This document shows, piece after piece, positions 33,643-45,268 of a stretch of 64,000 nucleotides of DNA. The translations under genes and the position numbers were made by a program. The first letter of the stretch is position 1. Every line of letters begins with the position of its first letter. Below the pieces are notes generated by a model. That model did not search any database. It saw only the letters and a program-made list of their open reading frames with translations, and had not been told where the DNA came from. Source of the stretch: Byssothecium circinans (lineage: Eukaryota; Ascomycota; Dothideomycetes; Pleosporales; Massarinaceae); assembly GCA_010015675.1 (NCBI GenBank), contig ML977015.1, positions 145,450 through 209,449 on the forward strand, read 5' to 3'.

Positions 33643-34512
33643 ATGGCGAACTACGACGCTCAAAAGGTGCCCGAGCTCAAGGCGCTGCTCACCGAGCGCG
33701 GTCTTGCCACCACTGGAAAGAAGTCGGACTTGGTAGAGCGCCTCACGAAAGACGACGAGAAGAAGGCCGGCGCAGCGGAACCAGCTTCAAAGCTCCATCC
33801 CGAAGACGAGATTGACTGGGATTCCGACGAAGAGACTACCGAAGCCGCGAAGGCCGCCCCCGTACCGTCGGAGAAGAAGGTGACGGCATCTTCCGCTCCT
33901 ACTACCAGCGAGCCAGGCGCAGTCGCCAAGGCCGACGGAACCGAACAGTCCAGCAACCCGCAAGCTGTTCCCAACCAGAAGGCTGATATCGACCCTTCGA
34001 CCACAGACGACCTCTCCGTGAAGCCACCGACCGAGACGAAAGAGGGCAGCACCGAGGCTCCAACTACGGAGAAAGAACCCGTCAGCTACGCCAAAGGCGT
34101 GGCAGCTACAAACCTCGACGAAGAGATTGAGAAGCGCAAGAAGCGTGCAGAGCGATTCGGGTTGGCAGCCAAAGAAGACGATTCCAAGCTACTAGAGCGC
34201 GCTAAGAAGTTCGGAACGAGTGGTCCACCGAAAGGCCTAGACGAGGCTCTCCCCGAGCGCGAGCACCGCAAGCGTGGCCGAGAGGACAACGAAGATGGTG
34301 GCAGGAACAAGCGCCGCGGTGGAGGACGCGTTGGAGGACGACAAGGCCGTGGTAATCAAGGTGGCGACCGGAGGCGCGACAATCGGGACAACCGGGACAA
34401 CCGGAGGGAGAATCGTGGGAATGCGAACGGTGCACCTACGTGGATGAGCGAAGCCGACCGAGTGAAACTTGAGTCGCGGAAGAACAAGTTCGCTGCGAAG
34501 CCTGCCTCTTGA
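33643..34512 (+). CDS. tho1: SAP-domain mRNP biogenesis protein, Tho1/SARNP homologue
   Basis: Predicted 289 residues in one exon, start MANYDAQKVPELKALLTERG. The SAP motif (about residues 5-40: VPELKALLTERGL, then TGKKSDLVERL) binds DNA or RNA. An acidic and Ala/Pro-rich middle follows. The conserved C-terminal block has LDEEIEKRKKRAERFG and ERAKKFGT, the double motif of Tho1 / CIP29 proteins, then an Arg/Gly-rich stretch with RDNRDNRDNRRENRG repeats and the end DRVKLESRKNKFA. Tho1 proteins load on nascent transcripts with the DEAD-box protein Sub2/UAP56 and help mRNP assembly and export; nuclear location is inferred. The ATG at 33643 is preferred because it starts the SAP domain directly. 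Confidence 0.9.
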   Translation: MANYDAQKVPELKALLTERGLATTGKKSDLVERLTKDDEKKAGAAEPASKLHPEDEIDWDSDEETTEAAKAAPVPSEKKVTASSAPTTSEPGAVAKADGTEQSSNPQAVPNQKADIDPSTTDDLSVKPPTETKEGSTEAPTTEKEPVSYAKGVAATNLDEEIEKRKKRAERFGLAAKEDDSKLLERAKKFGTSGPPKGLDEALPEREHRKRGREDNEDGGRNKRRGGGRVGGRQGRGNQGGDRRRDNRDNRDNRRENRGNANGAPTWMSEADRVKLESRKNKFAAKPAS

Positions 34513-35654
34513 AGCCGTCAGCCCTTGATCGCATTTTCCTTTGGCCCGGGCTTGAGTGGGCGTATATTTCCTTCAGCATGAAATTGCAGGCTTGCACTGG
34601 TTTGGCGAACATATTTGTACAACAGCATATTTTTCTCTCGATCGGTTTCGGACAAGATTGCCGCTGAATTTCCGCGTCCTTTCATACACTCACCAGGATA
34701 ACATAATGAAACTTGGACCATTTTATCGACCAGTCGCCATTCTTCTCTCCTTTCCGCGCTCTGTGCCTCGATCCACCGTCCTCGAAAATTCTCTGACATG
34801 TGGCGGTCACTACGCCACCACGGTAGCTCGGTGGAAATACATGCATCTACGGACGCTGGTATGGTCGGCATGTCACCCCCAAGTCAAGTCCCACATCAGC
34901 CTCGCCATCATCAACACATCCGACAGTTGACTGAAGGCTATTCTTAAGGGGTAATTGGGTAAGGCGCCTCTCTTAGATCCGTCAATCTTTTGGGACTAAC
35001 TCGGCATCATTACATCAGCAACTGTAGAGCGAAATGAACAGTTATCAATACACTATTTGCATCGCAATTCCTCCTAAAGATTGTGAAATCCTGCACCTAG
35101 CTCCCAGCTACCAGTCGCTTCACCTTCTCTTCAGTTTTCTAACCCCACATCGTGCCCATCCCACGCGAAATTCCTCTCTGCCTCTAGCGTAGGTACCGGC
35201 TTCGGTTGGTGTTTCCCCGCTCTGCATGTTCGCGAGAAGCTTAGCTTCGAAATCCATGAGCTCACCGCCCCTGCGAGTTCATCGCAATCGCGTTGAAGAT
35301 CTGCCGACGGGTATAAAAACGTCAATCCCCTTTAGACTGGCATCATCCAGGTTTCTACCCGCCGCCCAACTCCATTTGCGTCTTTAACCTTTCGCATTAG
35401 ACAACTTCGAAGGTATCTTCCTTCCTCTTCGAGCTCGACTTTACTTGTATCTTCCATCACGGTGGTATTCCGAGCACGGTTTCAAAATCCACATCTGGAA
35501 ACCATCAAAACGAATCTTTGCATTAGTAGTCCCAGCACAGCAGCTACGCTTGTCACCAACTCAACCATCAATGCCATTGGGATAGCCAAATTCATTTCGC
35601 CGCCAGGCGTCTGTCAGTCTAGGACCTTCGGACAGCTGGTATCCCCATGACCTA
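34513..35654. promoter_or_regulatory. Intergenic region upstream of the MFS gene
   Basis: 1.1 kb between two plus-strand genes: Tho1 3' UTR then the MFS promoter. A TATAAAAA box is at 35312-35319, and long C/T-rich runs follow it up to about 35460, as in many fungal leaders. Confidence 0.45.
35312..35319 (+). promoter_or_regulatory. Possible TATA box of the MFS gene
   Basis: TATAAAAA lies 336 bp before the MFS start codon and is followed by pyrimidine-rich sequence. It would give a long 5' leader of about 300 nt. Confidence 0.35.
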
Positions 35655-37145
35655 ATGAAGACTGCTCCAAAATTTGAAGAGGAAAATCCCTTTGGAGGTC
35701 TCCATCCGGAGGATCCGCTTCAGCACTCGTCGGACCACGAACAAGAGAAGGGAACGCAGGAACCGGAACCACATGATGCGAGCCGGCAAGATACAAGATC
35801 TGTTGCTGAGTCGCAGCTCCCTTCACCTCCAGATGGCGGTCTTCACGCCTGGCTCAAAGTCCTCGGCGGCTTTCTCATCTACATAAACATATGGTCTGTG
35901 ACCTTTTTCCACCAAAGAAGGTAATACTGACGCTGCAAAAAGGGGATTCACACTATCCTACGGTACCTTCCAATCATACTACACCTCCACCCTCCTCTCC
36001 ACAACCTCCCCCTCGGCGATTAGTTGGATAGGCACCGTCCAAGCCTGGCTCCTCATCGTCATCGGCGCCCTCTCCGGCCCGCTCTTCGACCTCGGTTATT
36101 TCCGCACCATGCTCTGCGTCGGAAACTTCCTCGTCGTCTTCGGCATCATGATGCTCAGCCTCTCCAAAACCTACTGGCAGATCTTCCTAAGCCAGGGCGT
36201 GTGCATGGGGCTCGGAGCCGGGTTGCTCTATATCCCCAGCCTAGCGCTGGTGGGGATATGGTTTGAGCGGAAAAGAGCCGTTGCCATGGGCGTTGTCATG
36301 TCGGGGATCGCGGTCGGGGGAGTTGTGTATATCATCATGTTTGATAGGCTTACGCCTACCGCTGGGTTCCCGTGGGCGATTCGGTGCATGGGATTTGTCG
36401 CGCTCGCGGCTGCGCTTCTTTCTTTCCCCGCGCTCCTCAGTGGTGCGAGGGTCGTTGCTCACAAGCGGAAAGCCCGTGCGCTGTTCGACCGGACTGCTCT
36501 TCACGACCGGCTCTTCCTCGTCTTCACGGCATCCATGTTTTTCACTTTTCTTGGGTATATCGTGCCGTACTTTTACATCCCGACGTATGCGCGAGAGAAG
36601 CTGGGGACGAGCGATAGTCTGGCGCTGTATATGCTGGTTATGAGCGTGGCGGGGAGTTTCTTTGGGAGGTTGGCGAGTGGGGTGTTGGCGCATCATTTGG
36701 GGAGTAGTGTCACTTGGGGGCTTTGTGCTTTTGCGAGCGGGGTTTTGGCGTTGAGCTGGATTAGTATCGAGCGGGTGGGGACGTTTATCGCGTTTAGTAT
36801 TCTGTGGGGTAAGGTTCGACGGTCAAAACTAACTCGTTGCTCCCGCTGACACCCGCAGGCTTCTTCTCTGCTGCCCTCGTTACCCTTCCTTCCGCCACTT
36901 TTGCTAACATCTGCCCCGATATTTCACGCCTGGGCACCCGCATGGGGATGTCGTGGAGCGTATCGAGTATCGCTTCTCTCATCGGGTCGCCGATAGCAGG
37001 CGCGCTGCTGAAGACTAAGGATGGACGGAGAGACTTTTTGGGCGTGCAGCTTTGGAGTGGGGTGTGTTTGATGATGGGGACTTGTTGGCTGGCGGTGCTT
37101 TGGTGGGCCAGTTCGAGGAAGTTGGGGAAAGGGTGGAGGATATAG
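35655..37145 (+). CDS. MFS transporter, monocarboxylate-porter (MCT) type (3 exons)
   Basis: Predicted 463 residues from exons 35655-35893, 35943-36808 and 36859-37145. The introns are 49 and 50 nt (GTCTGT...AAAAAG; GTAAGG...CGCAG) and phases agree. After a polar N-terminus of about 55 residues, PPDGGLHAWLKVLGGFLIYI begins the first membrane segment, the family hallmark. Twelve hydrophobic segments follow, with a loop around residues 265-285 (KRKARALFDRTALHDR). Later landmarks are DISRLGTRMGMSWSVSSIAS and LIGSPIAGALL. Fungal members import or export small carboxylates, riboflavin or secondary metabolites; the substrate cannot be deduced. It is placed in a membrane, probably the plasma membrane (inference). 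Confidence 0.9.
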
Positions 37146-37632
37146 AGGGTAGTGTGGGATGTGAAGCCTAGAGTGCTAGATGGATTCTCGTGGTCGCCTC
37201 TACGGTCGTAAAAGATGCGGGGAAGTGAGATGCATGACAAGGCGTTAAAGTCTGGCGATATTTGCCTTCACATGGACCCTGGTGAAGTGTTGTTGGATTG
37301 TCGAAGCAGAACATGTATACACTCATGTATAGAGATTAGAAATCAGGAAACTTGAGAATTGGTAAGATACGCAGGAGTAGTTTAAATCATTGCTACTACC
37401 ACGTAAGTGTCTATAGTACAGTACGCATCCAATTTTTTGAGCCTTTGAGCACCATGCACAGCTCGAATTTTGAATGAAAAACGTCTAGAAAGCATAGAAT
37501 TTTGCCAGTGCATTGCATAGATCAAATTAACGGATTGATCGCTAAAATTCTGCCTTAGTATGGTCTGGAAATCATTTCGGGGATTCACCGAATCCGCCAT
37601 GGGCTTAGTCTCCAACCCATCATTCACCAAAC
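37146..37632. other. Intergenic region between convergent genes
   Basis: 487 bp joining the 3' ends of the MFS and flavoprotein genes. It should hold both terminators; no other feature is seen. Confidence 0.45.
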
Positions 37633-39047
37633 TCAACCTTCCTTAGCCCACTGCTTCCCACTCCAGACCGCTCCAGTAGTCCAAAGCCAGTAATCCCTAC
37701 CCTTAATCGCCCACTAAAAACACAGTCACAAAGTCAGCAAAAGTTCATCCAAAGGAATACCAGTATCCGCTATATCAGACGACATAACATCTCGAACCGT
37801 AACCAGAGGATCGACGCAACACATTGATGTCGTACAGGGCAAAGACTTACAACCAACCAACTCGGCACCCACCAGCCCATCGCAGCCCCAACACCCCTAC
37901 TCTTCCCAATAGGCACCAGCTGCATCTCCCTCATATCCTCCTTGAACGATTTCTGCCTCGGGACCTCGCTCTCTGCCTTCCCAGGAGCGAGCAAGAGATC
38001 ACGCTTCATGTTTGTTCCCAGGATGGGAACAGAGTTGAGGATGTTATGGACCGCTGGGCGAGCATATGATGAACAGTCGCCGATGGCGTAGATGCGTGGT
38101 CCAGCATTATCGACGCGGAGAGTCGAAGTGTTGGTTTCGATCTGACCCGTGCGTGTCAGGAGAGAGGAGGGCAGGAACGAAGTATTCGGCGTCATGCCCG
38201 TTGCAGGGATGAAGATGTCCGCCTCGATTATCTTCCCAGTACTCAACGTGAGCATTGCCTTTGTTATCAAAGTCTGCATCTCCATGCCGGCATTCGGTGG
38301 CTCGACACTGACAACACGCGTCTCTTTGATAACCCGAACGCCGACCTTTGCGAGGTAATGCTCCGCGGTCTTCGCGATCGAGGGCCGCAGAGCAGGAAGG
38401 ATGTTGGAACCCGCGGTAATGACCGTGATGGAAACTTTGGGATCGGAGAGAGAGGTAGACGAGGAGAGGAATCCCGCGCGACCGTTGAGATATTCGCCTA
38501 GTTCCCCTGCTGTTTCGATACCAGCGGGTCCACCGCCTGCAATGACGATACTCTTTGCTGCAGCTAGGCCAGTCCTAAATTCCTCCCAGGATTTTGTAAG
38601 GCTCGTCTCGTCACCGTCCGCCTTGAACCCTAGCAGCGGAGACGGTGTTGAAGCTCCCGTTCCGACAACAAGAGCCCAAAACTCCACTTCCTTCTTCTCT
38701 TCCCCCTCCACCTCAACCTCATACTTCACAACTCTCCTCTTAGTATCCACATCCACCACCGTACCCTTCACAAACTCGAAACTCCCTTCGGGATACTGCT
38801 TAAACTGCTCCTCAATGTCAACGAAGAGTTTGCCTTGTGGGAACATGGATTCTGAGATCAAGGCGCGGGGGCATGCTGGACGACAGAGCGCTTGCGAAGT
38901 GGTGCTTATGAGGATGACGCGGTAGGTGGAGGGGAGAGAGGGGAGTGTGTGTTTGAGGGTATAGTGTGCGGTGGAGAGGGCGGCGTAGGAACCGCCTAGT
39001 ATGACGATGTGTTTTTGAGAAGGGTGGGGAGGAGTGGTTGATGACAT
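37633..39047 (-). CDS. AIF/FSP1-type NAD(P)H flavin oxidoreductase (2 exons)
   Basis: Predicted 425 residues from exons 39047-37851 and 37713-37633. The 137-nt intron starts GTAAGT and ends TTTTTAG after a GCTGAC branch. Splicing turns an unlikely tail into WWVPSWLVWAIKGRDYWLW, the expected end of the family. The N-terminus has an FAD-binding strand and turn (HIVILGGSYAAL, residues 13-24). The middle has the NAD(P)-binding IVIAGGGPAGIETAGEL (about 167-183), and RIYAIGDCSSY binds FAD near residue 325. These proteins are pyridine-nucleotide disulfide-oxidoreductase-like enzymes that pass electrons to quinones or similar acceptors; some act in cell death or lipid protection. The acceptor is unknown here. 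The W-rich C-terminus may touch membranes (inference). Confidence 0.9.
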
Positions 39048-39691
39048 GTTTGTGACTCTTTGGCGGCTTTATACAGAAGCTTGCACGCGTTGTCAGGTTA
39101 TCAAAGTGGAGAGAAGAGAATCTTTGGAGGGAAAAAGAAGTTGGGGGCGCGGAAAACGAGCTGAACGAAGCAAGTCAGTCATCATAAGGTTCCGAGAAGC
39201 GCCCAGGTATTTATTCTTTGACACAATGGTCGGATAATGGAGCGGCGATGATATCGGTCGCGATCCGGAGCCGGTGTCGTGGTCGGTGTAGAGCGCCAAA
39301 TTTCGTACATCGCTTACTCGTCCAATGACTAATGGTAGCCTTTCATCGTCCTTTCCTTTTTGGGACGGCGAAGGCCTTGATACGACCACGAAGTCCGCAG
39401 GAAGTCCTCGATCCTGTTTTAGGATGGGAGAGGGGCAGAGGGTTTGACGGACGAATGATATGGAGAGAGAAGGCCGCCCGAAGAGATAGACAATGCTAAG
39501 CCAAACACAGGGTCTCCCCGTTCACAATGAATGCTGATATGGAGGAATCACTTTAGCAAGTCTGATGAGGGCTGCAAGTATGATGTCAAGGGGTACCAAA
39601 TTAAGCATAATGCTTGTAATGTGCTGAAACTTTTCGTCTATGGCTGGAGGTGGTTTTCTGTTCTTGAATTGCTTCCCAATCCGAATCAATT
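39048..39691. promoter_or_regulatory. Intergenic region, flavoprotein promoter and WSC gene 3' end
   Basis: 644 bp between two minus-strand genes. It carries the promoter of the flavoprotein gene; no distinct motif was recognised. Confidence 0.4.
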
Positions 39692-40538
39692 CTAAAATGA
39701 CAATCTACTAGCTGGAATTCGCTTCCTAGCCTTGTAAAGATTGATGCGGTCCTGCCCACCGCAAAGCTCAGAACTATTTCCCTTGCAGGGCATCGCACAC
39801 CCACCAACAGCAGCCCTAGTAGCGTTGTTCAATATGTCACTACCGCAGAAGCATTCTACTCCATCTACTCTATGTGTTAGTTACGCTTCAATTGAAACTT
39901 TGACACGAGGCAACAACAGAGAATATTGGTAGCTTACACTCCACACCAGCAAAACCCGCACCGTATCCAGCACAAATCCTCAGACAGATCTCAGGGGTCA
40001 TCACGCTAGAAGCCAACACAAGCTTTGACAGTGTACGCGCCTTCTTTTTGTCATAGAAGCAGCCGAGCGAGGTCCAGTCGCTGCCTCCAGAAAAGGTCAC
40101 GAGATTCGTGTAGACGGTGAGACGGTCGGAGCCACCGCATACCTGCGACTCGTCGCCCGAACAAGGTAGACTGCAGCCCGTAGTCCCGGACTGCTCGAGC
40201 AGGCTATTTCCGCAGTACTCGATATATGTCAGCATACATGAGGGACGGGATGTTGTTGAAGGCTTATATACACATCTTTCGCCCGACTTGAGTCCAGCGA
40301 AGTTGTAGTTCCAAGAAGCGCAAAACTTTGTGCAGATTTCGGCGGTCACGTTGTAGCTGGCCGTGTGGTGGTAAAAGTCGACGGGGAGGACTCTATAGTA
40401 TATGGCATCAAAATAGCAGCCACTATATTCCCAGCCTGCTGTGGGGAGATTGAACACTGGTGAGGGGTCGAAGCGTTGAGAAAGCGATAGTGCTGCAGCG
40501 GATGCTGTGAAGAGGATGACGAACACAAAGGAAATCAT
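39692..40538 (-). CDS. Secreted protein with two WSC domains (2 exons)
   Basis: Predicted 257 residues from exons 40538-39938 and 39864-39692. The 73-nt intron (GTAAGC...GAGTAG) sits inside the second WSC domain; splicing gives FAGVEYGVECFCGSD, the domain's usual central motif. A signal peptide is likely (MISFVFVILFTASAAALS). WSC domain 1 covers about residues 35-145 with ICTKFCASWNYNFAGLKSGE and CSLPCSGDESQVCGGSDRLT. Domain 2 covers about 155-245 and ends in CKGNSSELCGGQDRINLY. The first domain lacks the usual CYCG motif (RCVYKP instead). WSC domains bind carbohydrate. With no C-terminal membrane segment or GPI signal, it is probably a free extracellular wall-associated protein. Confidence 0.87.
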
Positions 40539-41088
40539 GGCCCCGATAGAAGGAGAACTAAAAGCTTCCTCTTATCGATGTTGATGAAGCGACTGGACAT
40601 GATATGGAAAAGATACAATAGTTATACCAGGTTGTCGAGCACAGCCTGTCAATTGAATCCGGGACAGAGTTTCCAAAGTAGGCATATACAAGCCACTGCC
40701 GTCTCAACATACAGATGTGACATAGGCTAGCGGTGACTTGACGGCTGTCAAGCATTTGTTGTGCTTTGGCGTGTCTGTATTGCGACGCTGCGCCATAACG
40801 GGTGTGACGGCTGCCCAGTATAGGCATTGCGGTCCACTTTAGGTTCATATTTGCAACGTATGATTAGGCGAATTTGTCTGTTGACGTTTCAAATCACTCG
40901 CGATGGGCTTCTTGCTGAGGGAGATGTTCGATAAGGGCTCATCCTAGTGAGGTCGAAGTGAGAGAGGCGAGAGGTCGGGATGATCTCATAGCGAAGCCTC
41001 GGTCGACGTCCGTGCACAGCCCCAAGGCCAAAAAATTATCCAGACATATCCTAACCGCGACAACCCCACGCTTCGAATCCCACCGACG
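40539..41088. promoter_or_regulatory. Divergent promoter region, WSC / Ipi3 genes
   Basis: 550 bp between two diverging start codons. No TATA box was seen; both promoters must lie here. Confidence 0.45.
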
Positions 41089-42825
41089 ATGCTCACCGAG
41101 CACTTTGTCGCGTCGATATCGGCCCCGACCAAGGCCAATACCGGAATCACCAAGGATGCGGGGATTTTCTTCCACGAGTACCAGCCGTTGGCCGCCCAGC
41201 GCCATGTCTTCAAGAAGAGCGCGACAGCGCCGAATGGACTCGCTGTGAGCAGTTCGCATGTTTTTGCGGCGCAGGCAGACAAGTCACTGGTCCATGTGTA
41301 TAGTAGGGAGAAGGGAAACCAGGAAGCTGTAGTGCCGTTTCCAGAGAGAATACACAGCATTGCGCTCGCGGCGAAGGACACTGTCCTGCTGTTGGGAGCA
41401 GAGAGTGGCCGAGTGCTGGCGTGGGAGGTCAGCCATGTCATGAACTCCTGTGTTGTAGCCTTCTGACATGTATAGATATGCTCTGGCCGACTCGTCTCCA
41501 CCTCCACCTCCCATCTCCAGCCCGTCACCTCGCTCGCTGTTGACGCCACCTCGAATTTCTTCCTCTCCGGCTCCCCAGACGCCAATGTGCACGTCTGGGC
41601 GCTCCCAGCAATCTTGTCGTTCTCGCCAGACACTTCGCGCTCGCCAGTGCATACTCTCTCCACTCATCGTGGGCCAATATCCTCCATCGCATGTGGTCAT
41701 AGTTCTACCATGTCCAACATAGCTGTGTCGGCCTCACAAGACAAGTCGGCAATAATATGGAACTACCACAGTGGGCAATCTCTGCGGCAGTACTTGCTGC
41801 CGGAGCTTCCAGAGGCAGTGGCGCTGGATCCTGCAGACCGTGCAATGTACATTGCCTATGGCGACGGAAGCTTGCAGATGGTCGATTTCTACGATGACCT
41901 GCAGAAAGCCACACCCAACGATATGCTGCAGGACAAGTCGTCATCACATCGCATCTTGCAGCCGTCCACGAGAATGCGATTCAATGCAGAGTCGCAGAAG
42001 CTGGGAGCTGCTTTGAGTCTGAGTATAAGCTGGGATGGCACTACCCTCATCTCAGGACATACAAGTGGGAAGGTGGCTATCTGGGACACTGCGAAGAGGA
42101 CCTGGCTCTCTGTAATAGCAAACCTCCCTGGACCAGTGACAAATTTGCACTTTCTGGAGCCAATTGGCTTCCCCAATGTACAAGAGCCCACCTTCAAGAT
42201 ACACACAGTTGTCAAACCAAAGCAAGACTTGGCCTTGGCTAATGGTACTGCAACCATTCCTCCAAACTACAGCTTAACTATACAATTCACAGGCAGACTA
42301 CCCAGCCAGCCCATATCTGCGACACAAAGCAGGGCGGTGAAGAAGACAGAGTTCGAGGAAGCTCTGTCGCACCCCAGCTTCCCACAGACTATGCTAGAAG
42401 AGAGCCTTGCAGAACTTGCAACTTGGACTGCACCGTCGAAGAACCATCTGGCCCCCGCCGCTGACTTTCTGTCTCTCAATGAAGACGGCACAGCAGAGAA
42501 GTTTCACCCGTCAGCCTCGAACACGCCGCCAGGAGAAATAGCAGCGCTCAAGAAGCAGCTCGCAAGCCTGCAGCGCGTGCAAAAAGTCACTTTCGAGCAA
42601 CTCTCGGAACTCCGACAAGAGAACACACACTTCCGCGACCTCGAGCGCAAGCGATCGCAACGCGCGCAGCGGAAAGCGAAAAGGAACCTCGCCAACGGCG
42701 ACGATGTGGAAATGAGCGACGTAGCAGGCTCCGAAGCCGCAGCACCCGAGTCCTCTTCAAATAACGAGTCAGAATCAGCGCATACTGACTCCGATGAGGA
42801 ATCCGGTGCCTCAGGCCCTGAGTAA
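41089..42825 (+). CDS. ipi3: Ribosome-biogenesis WD40 protein Ipi3 (2 exons)
   Basis: Predicted 562 residues from exons 41089-41427 and 41476-42825. The 48-nt intron (GTCAGC...TATAG) joins LAWEV-type sequence (VLAWE) to ICSGRLVSTSTSHLQPVTSL. WD40 blades run from about residue 10 to 330 (HVWALPAILSF; AVSASQDKSAIIWNY; LISGHTSGKVAIWD). A C-terminal coiled coil (LKKQLASLQRVQKVTFEQLS) and an acidic tail end the protein. The order and start (MLTEHFVASI) fit Ipi3, partner of Rix1 and Ipi1 in the complex that helps process the ITS2 spacer and export pre-60S particles. Nucleolar or nucleoplasmic action is inferred from the family. Confidence 0.87.
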
Positions 42826-44096
42826 TATCAGGTCGGATATGAAATGCTCCGGAAATATTCCCTTCCAGCGCGTCGGGCGGTGGCTTATTGTTCATGCTCG
42901 ATCTCTCCACGATACAGTGGTGTTCACGATGGGGACGCGTTGACCGGGGCGAGAATACGAAGTGGTGCGCTTCGGCTCCAGTGTCTCGGGCTGCCTTCTC
43001 TGTAACACTTTCTATGTATCACGTTTGGACCTGGTAGCTTTCCCAGCCTTTTTTGCATGCGAGAGCAAGCTCTAGAAGCCTGCGGGTTAGTCAACACAGG
43101 ACCTCCACGTTCCCGACACAACGGTCAAGCCTTGACGCTCTCCCCGCCCGCCCCTAGAAATAAAAGTGAAGGAAGAAAACGAAGCATGCAATGCAGTTCG
43201 GCACCGACGAAACGGAAACTACAACCGTGGTACAGACTGGTTGTCTCACTCTCGCTCACGCACGGATTTCAAACCCCGAATCATCATGTGTATACCTCGG
43301 AGCTCTGAAGAACACGAGGAATCGGTATTACTGTGCTGTATGTCCTGCACTCGAATTACATCACACATAAACACAGATCTAGGCACAAGACTCGGTCAGC
43401 GCTTTTTCACCTCCCGTCCACCCCGCCTTACTCTTCCCGGGCAACGAAATGTCCATACATACATCAGCAATGCTGACACCTAAACGCCAAAGAAGCAGGG
43501 AAAGCGGGGTAGAGAGAATCATGGCACAGCATGGCTGTGTATCTCTTGTGTTCCTATTGACGAAAGCCGCCAATAGACATTTCCGTGGTTTGCCGTACGG
43601 TCCGCCGTGTGTGGTGTGTGTGCAGCGTCGCGCTGTCTGGGCGTTTTTGTTTTAGCGAGCAGGAGGGCAGGAGGTGCAGCCGATACGGTGTTACGATGGC
43701 GGTGATTGGATGGTTTGTGGGATGGCGTGGAGAGGGGATTGTGAGACTCGCGTACTGTGCTCTCTTTGCGTTGCCTTGTACGAGGGGGGTGATCTTTTCT
43801 GCTTGGGTTAGGTGGGACCGGGTGCTTGGAGCTGGATGGCCGGCGATGGCGGGAAAGGTGGGTGGGAGATACAGTTAATGATGGAGCGGTGAGGTGAAGA
43901 GTAAGTTTCGTGGGTGTGTTGACTCTTGTTATCTTCAATGCTTAGGCCCTAGTTCCTTCAGTCAGGTATCGTAACAAACAGCCAACTTTCTCTCTCCATC
44001 CACCTCCCCTTTCCATCTCACCAGCGCACAGAACTCATCGGCGTACCCATCATCCCATGCTTATCCGATATTCAATCAGAACAATCATGAGTGCAT

Positions 44097-44118
44097 ATCA
44101 GATCAGATCAGATCAGAT
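44097..44118. repeat. (AGATC)n microsatellite
   Basis: About four tandem AGATC units. Confidence 0.85.
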
Positions 44119-44168
44119 GGAAATTCCCTGCCCTCGCACCGCATTAAACTGACCCTTTCTACCGACTC

Positions 44169-44186
44169 ATCCATCCATCCATCCAT
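44169..44186. repeat. (CCAT)n microsatellite
   Basis: Four CCAT units followed by imperfect TTCCCC repeats. Confidence 0.8.
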
Positions 44187-45140
44187 TCCCCTTCCCCTTC
44201 CCATTCCCGTGACTATAAATCATCCGATGGCACGTCCGTACGTCCGTACCCACAGTGCCAACCCGCTGCCGCCGACTACATGAACCCGCACCATATAACC
44301 CACGACTCCAAATACCAGTCGCGTAGGTACCTCCCCTTAACAGCGAGGGAGAAAGATGCCATGCCGGCACAAGCCGGATGTGATGATTACAGTCCAGTCC
44401 AGTCCAGTACAAGTTTCAGCAGCCGCTCCCACCTACCTTCCTCGAGACGCGTCAGCGCACCCCAGCAACCAGCTAGCTCCCCTGATCATCGTGGACGGGC
44501 GCGCAGAACGGACGGAGGAGGTTTCTGTCTTGTTTTGCTCATGGACCTGCGCCTACGCAGCGCATGGAGAGATCGAGTCAGACGGTGCATTTCGGACAGG
44601 GGGGAATGATATGACAGGGTGATTGGAGTATTACTATCAAGAATTGATGCAGGTAATTGAGGAGTCGAGCGTTGGATGTACTACTTACTGTACATACGTT
44701 GACGATGGATAATCTATCTGATTCTCGCTCTCGTTCTTGTTTTGAATTGGAAAATCGAATCTAAATCCAAAACCCGATAGATTTACATTCTAGGTGTCGT
44801 TGCCGCCCTAGTTTTTGAAATGTACTGTGCACTTTTCCCCTTGGATTGAGAATAACGTAGGGTTTTTGTCTTTCTTTCTCCTTTCAATTGTTTGTTTACC
44901 TTCCAGTTGGAAGTGTTAGGATTTATCTAACCGGCGAAGAGAAGATAGAAACACTCACCCACTCACTCACCCACTCCCTCACTCTCAAAGTCTCGAAACC
45001 ATGTACTGCAATTATAACTACAGCTGTAATGTACTATAACTATTATACTATCCATATATCCAGTAACCACACCATCGCAACATCCGCAGCCTACACCAAT
45101 TAACCCAATCACCTCAATAACCATACACCCCACTCCAATC

Positions 45141-45160
45141 CACTCCACTCCACTCCACTC
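45141..45160. repeat. (CACTC)n microsatellite
   Basis: Four tandem CACTC units within a C-rich stretch; similar CACTC-type runs are also near 44957-44990. Confidence 0.8.
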
Positions 45161-45236
45161 ACACAATCGCTTTCTCACCCTCAAGACCACACAAAAACAC
45201 GTGTTGTATACACGCAGATCATCAATCCTCTATCCA

Positions 45237-45268
45237 CTCCCTCCCTCCCTCCCTCCCTCCCTCCCTCC
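45237..45268. repeat. (CTCC)8 microsatellite
   Basis: Eight perfect CTCC units. Confidence 0.95.

Noticed and set aside
37770..37850. Unspliced C-terminus of the flavoprotein
   Set aside because: Reading through gives a tail unlike the family. A 137-nt intron with good signals restores the expected Trp-rich end.
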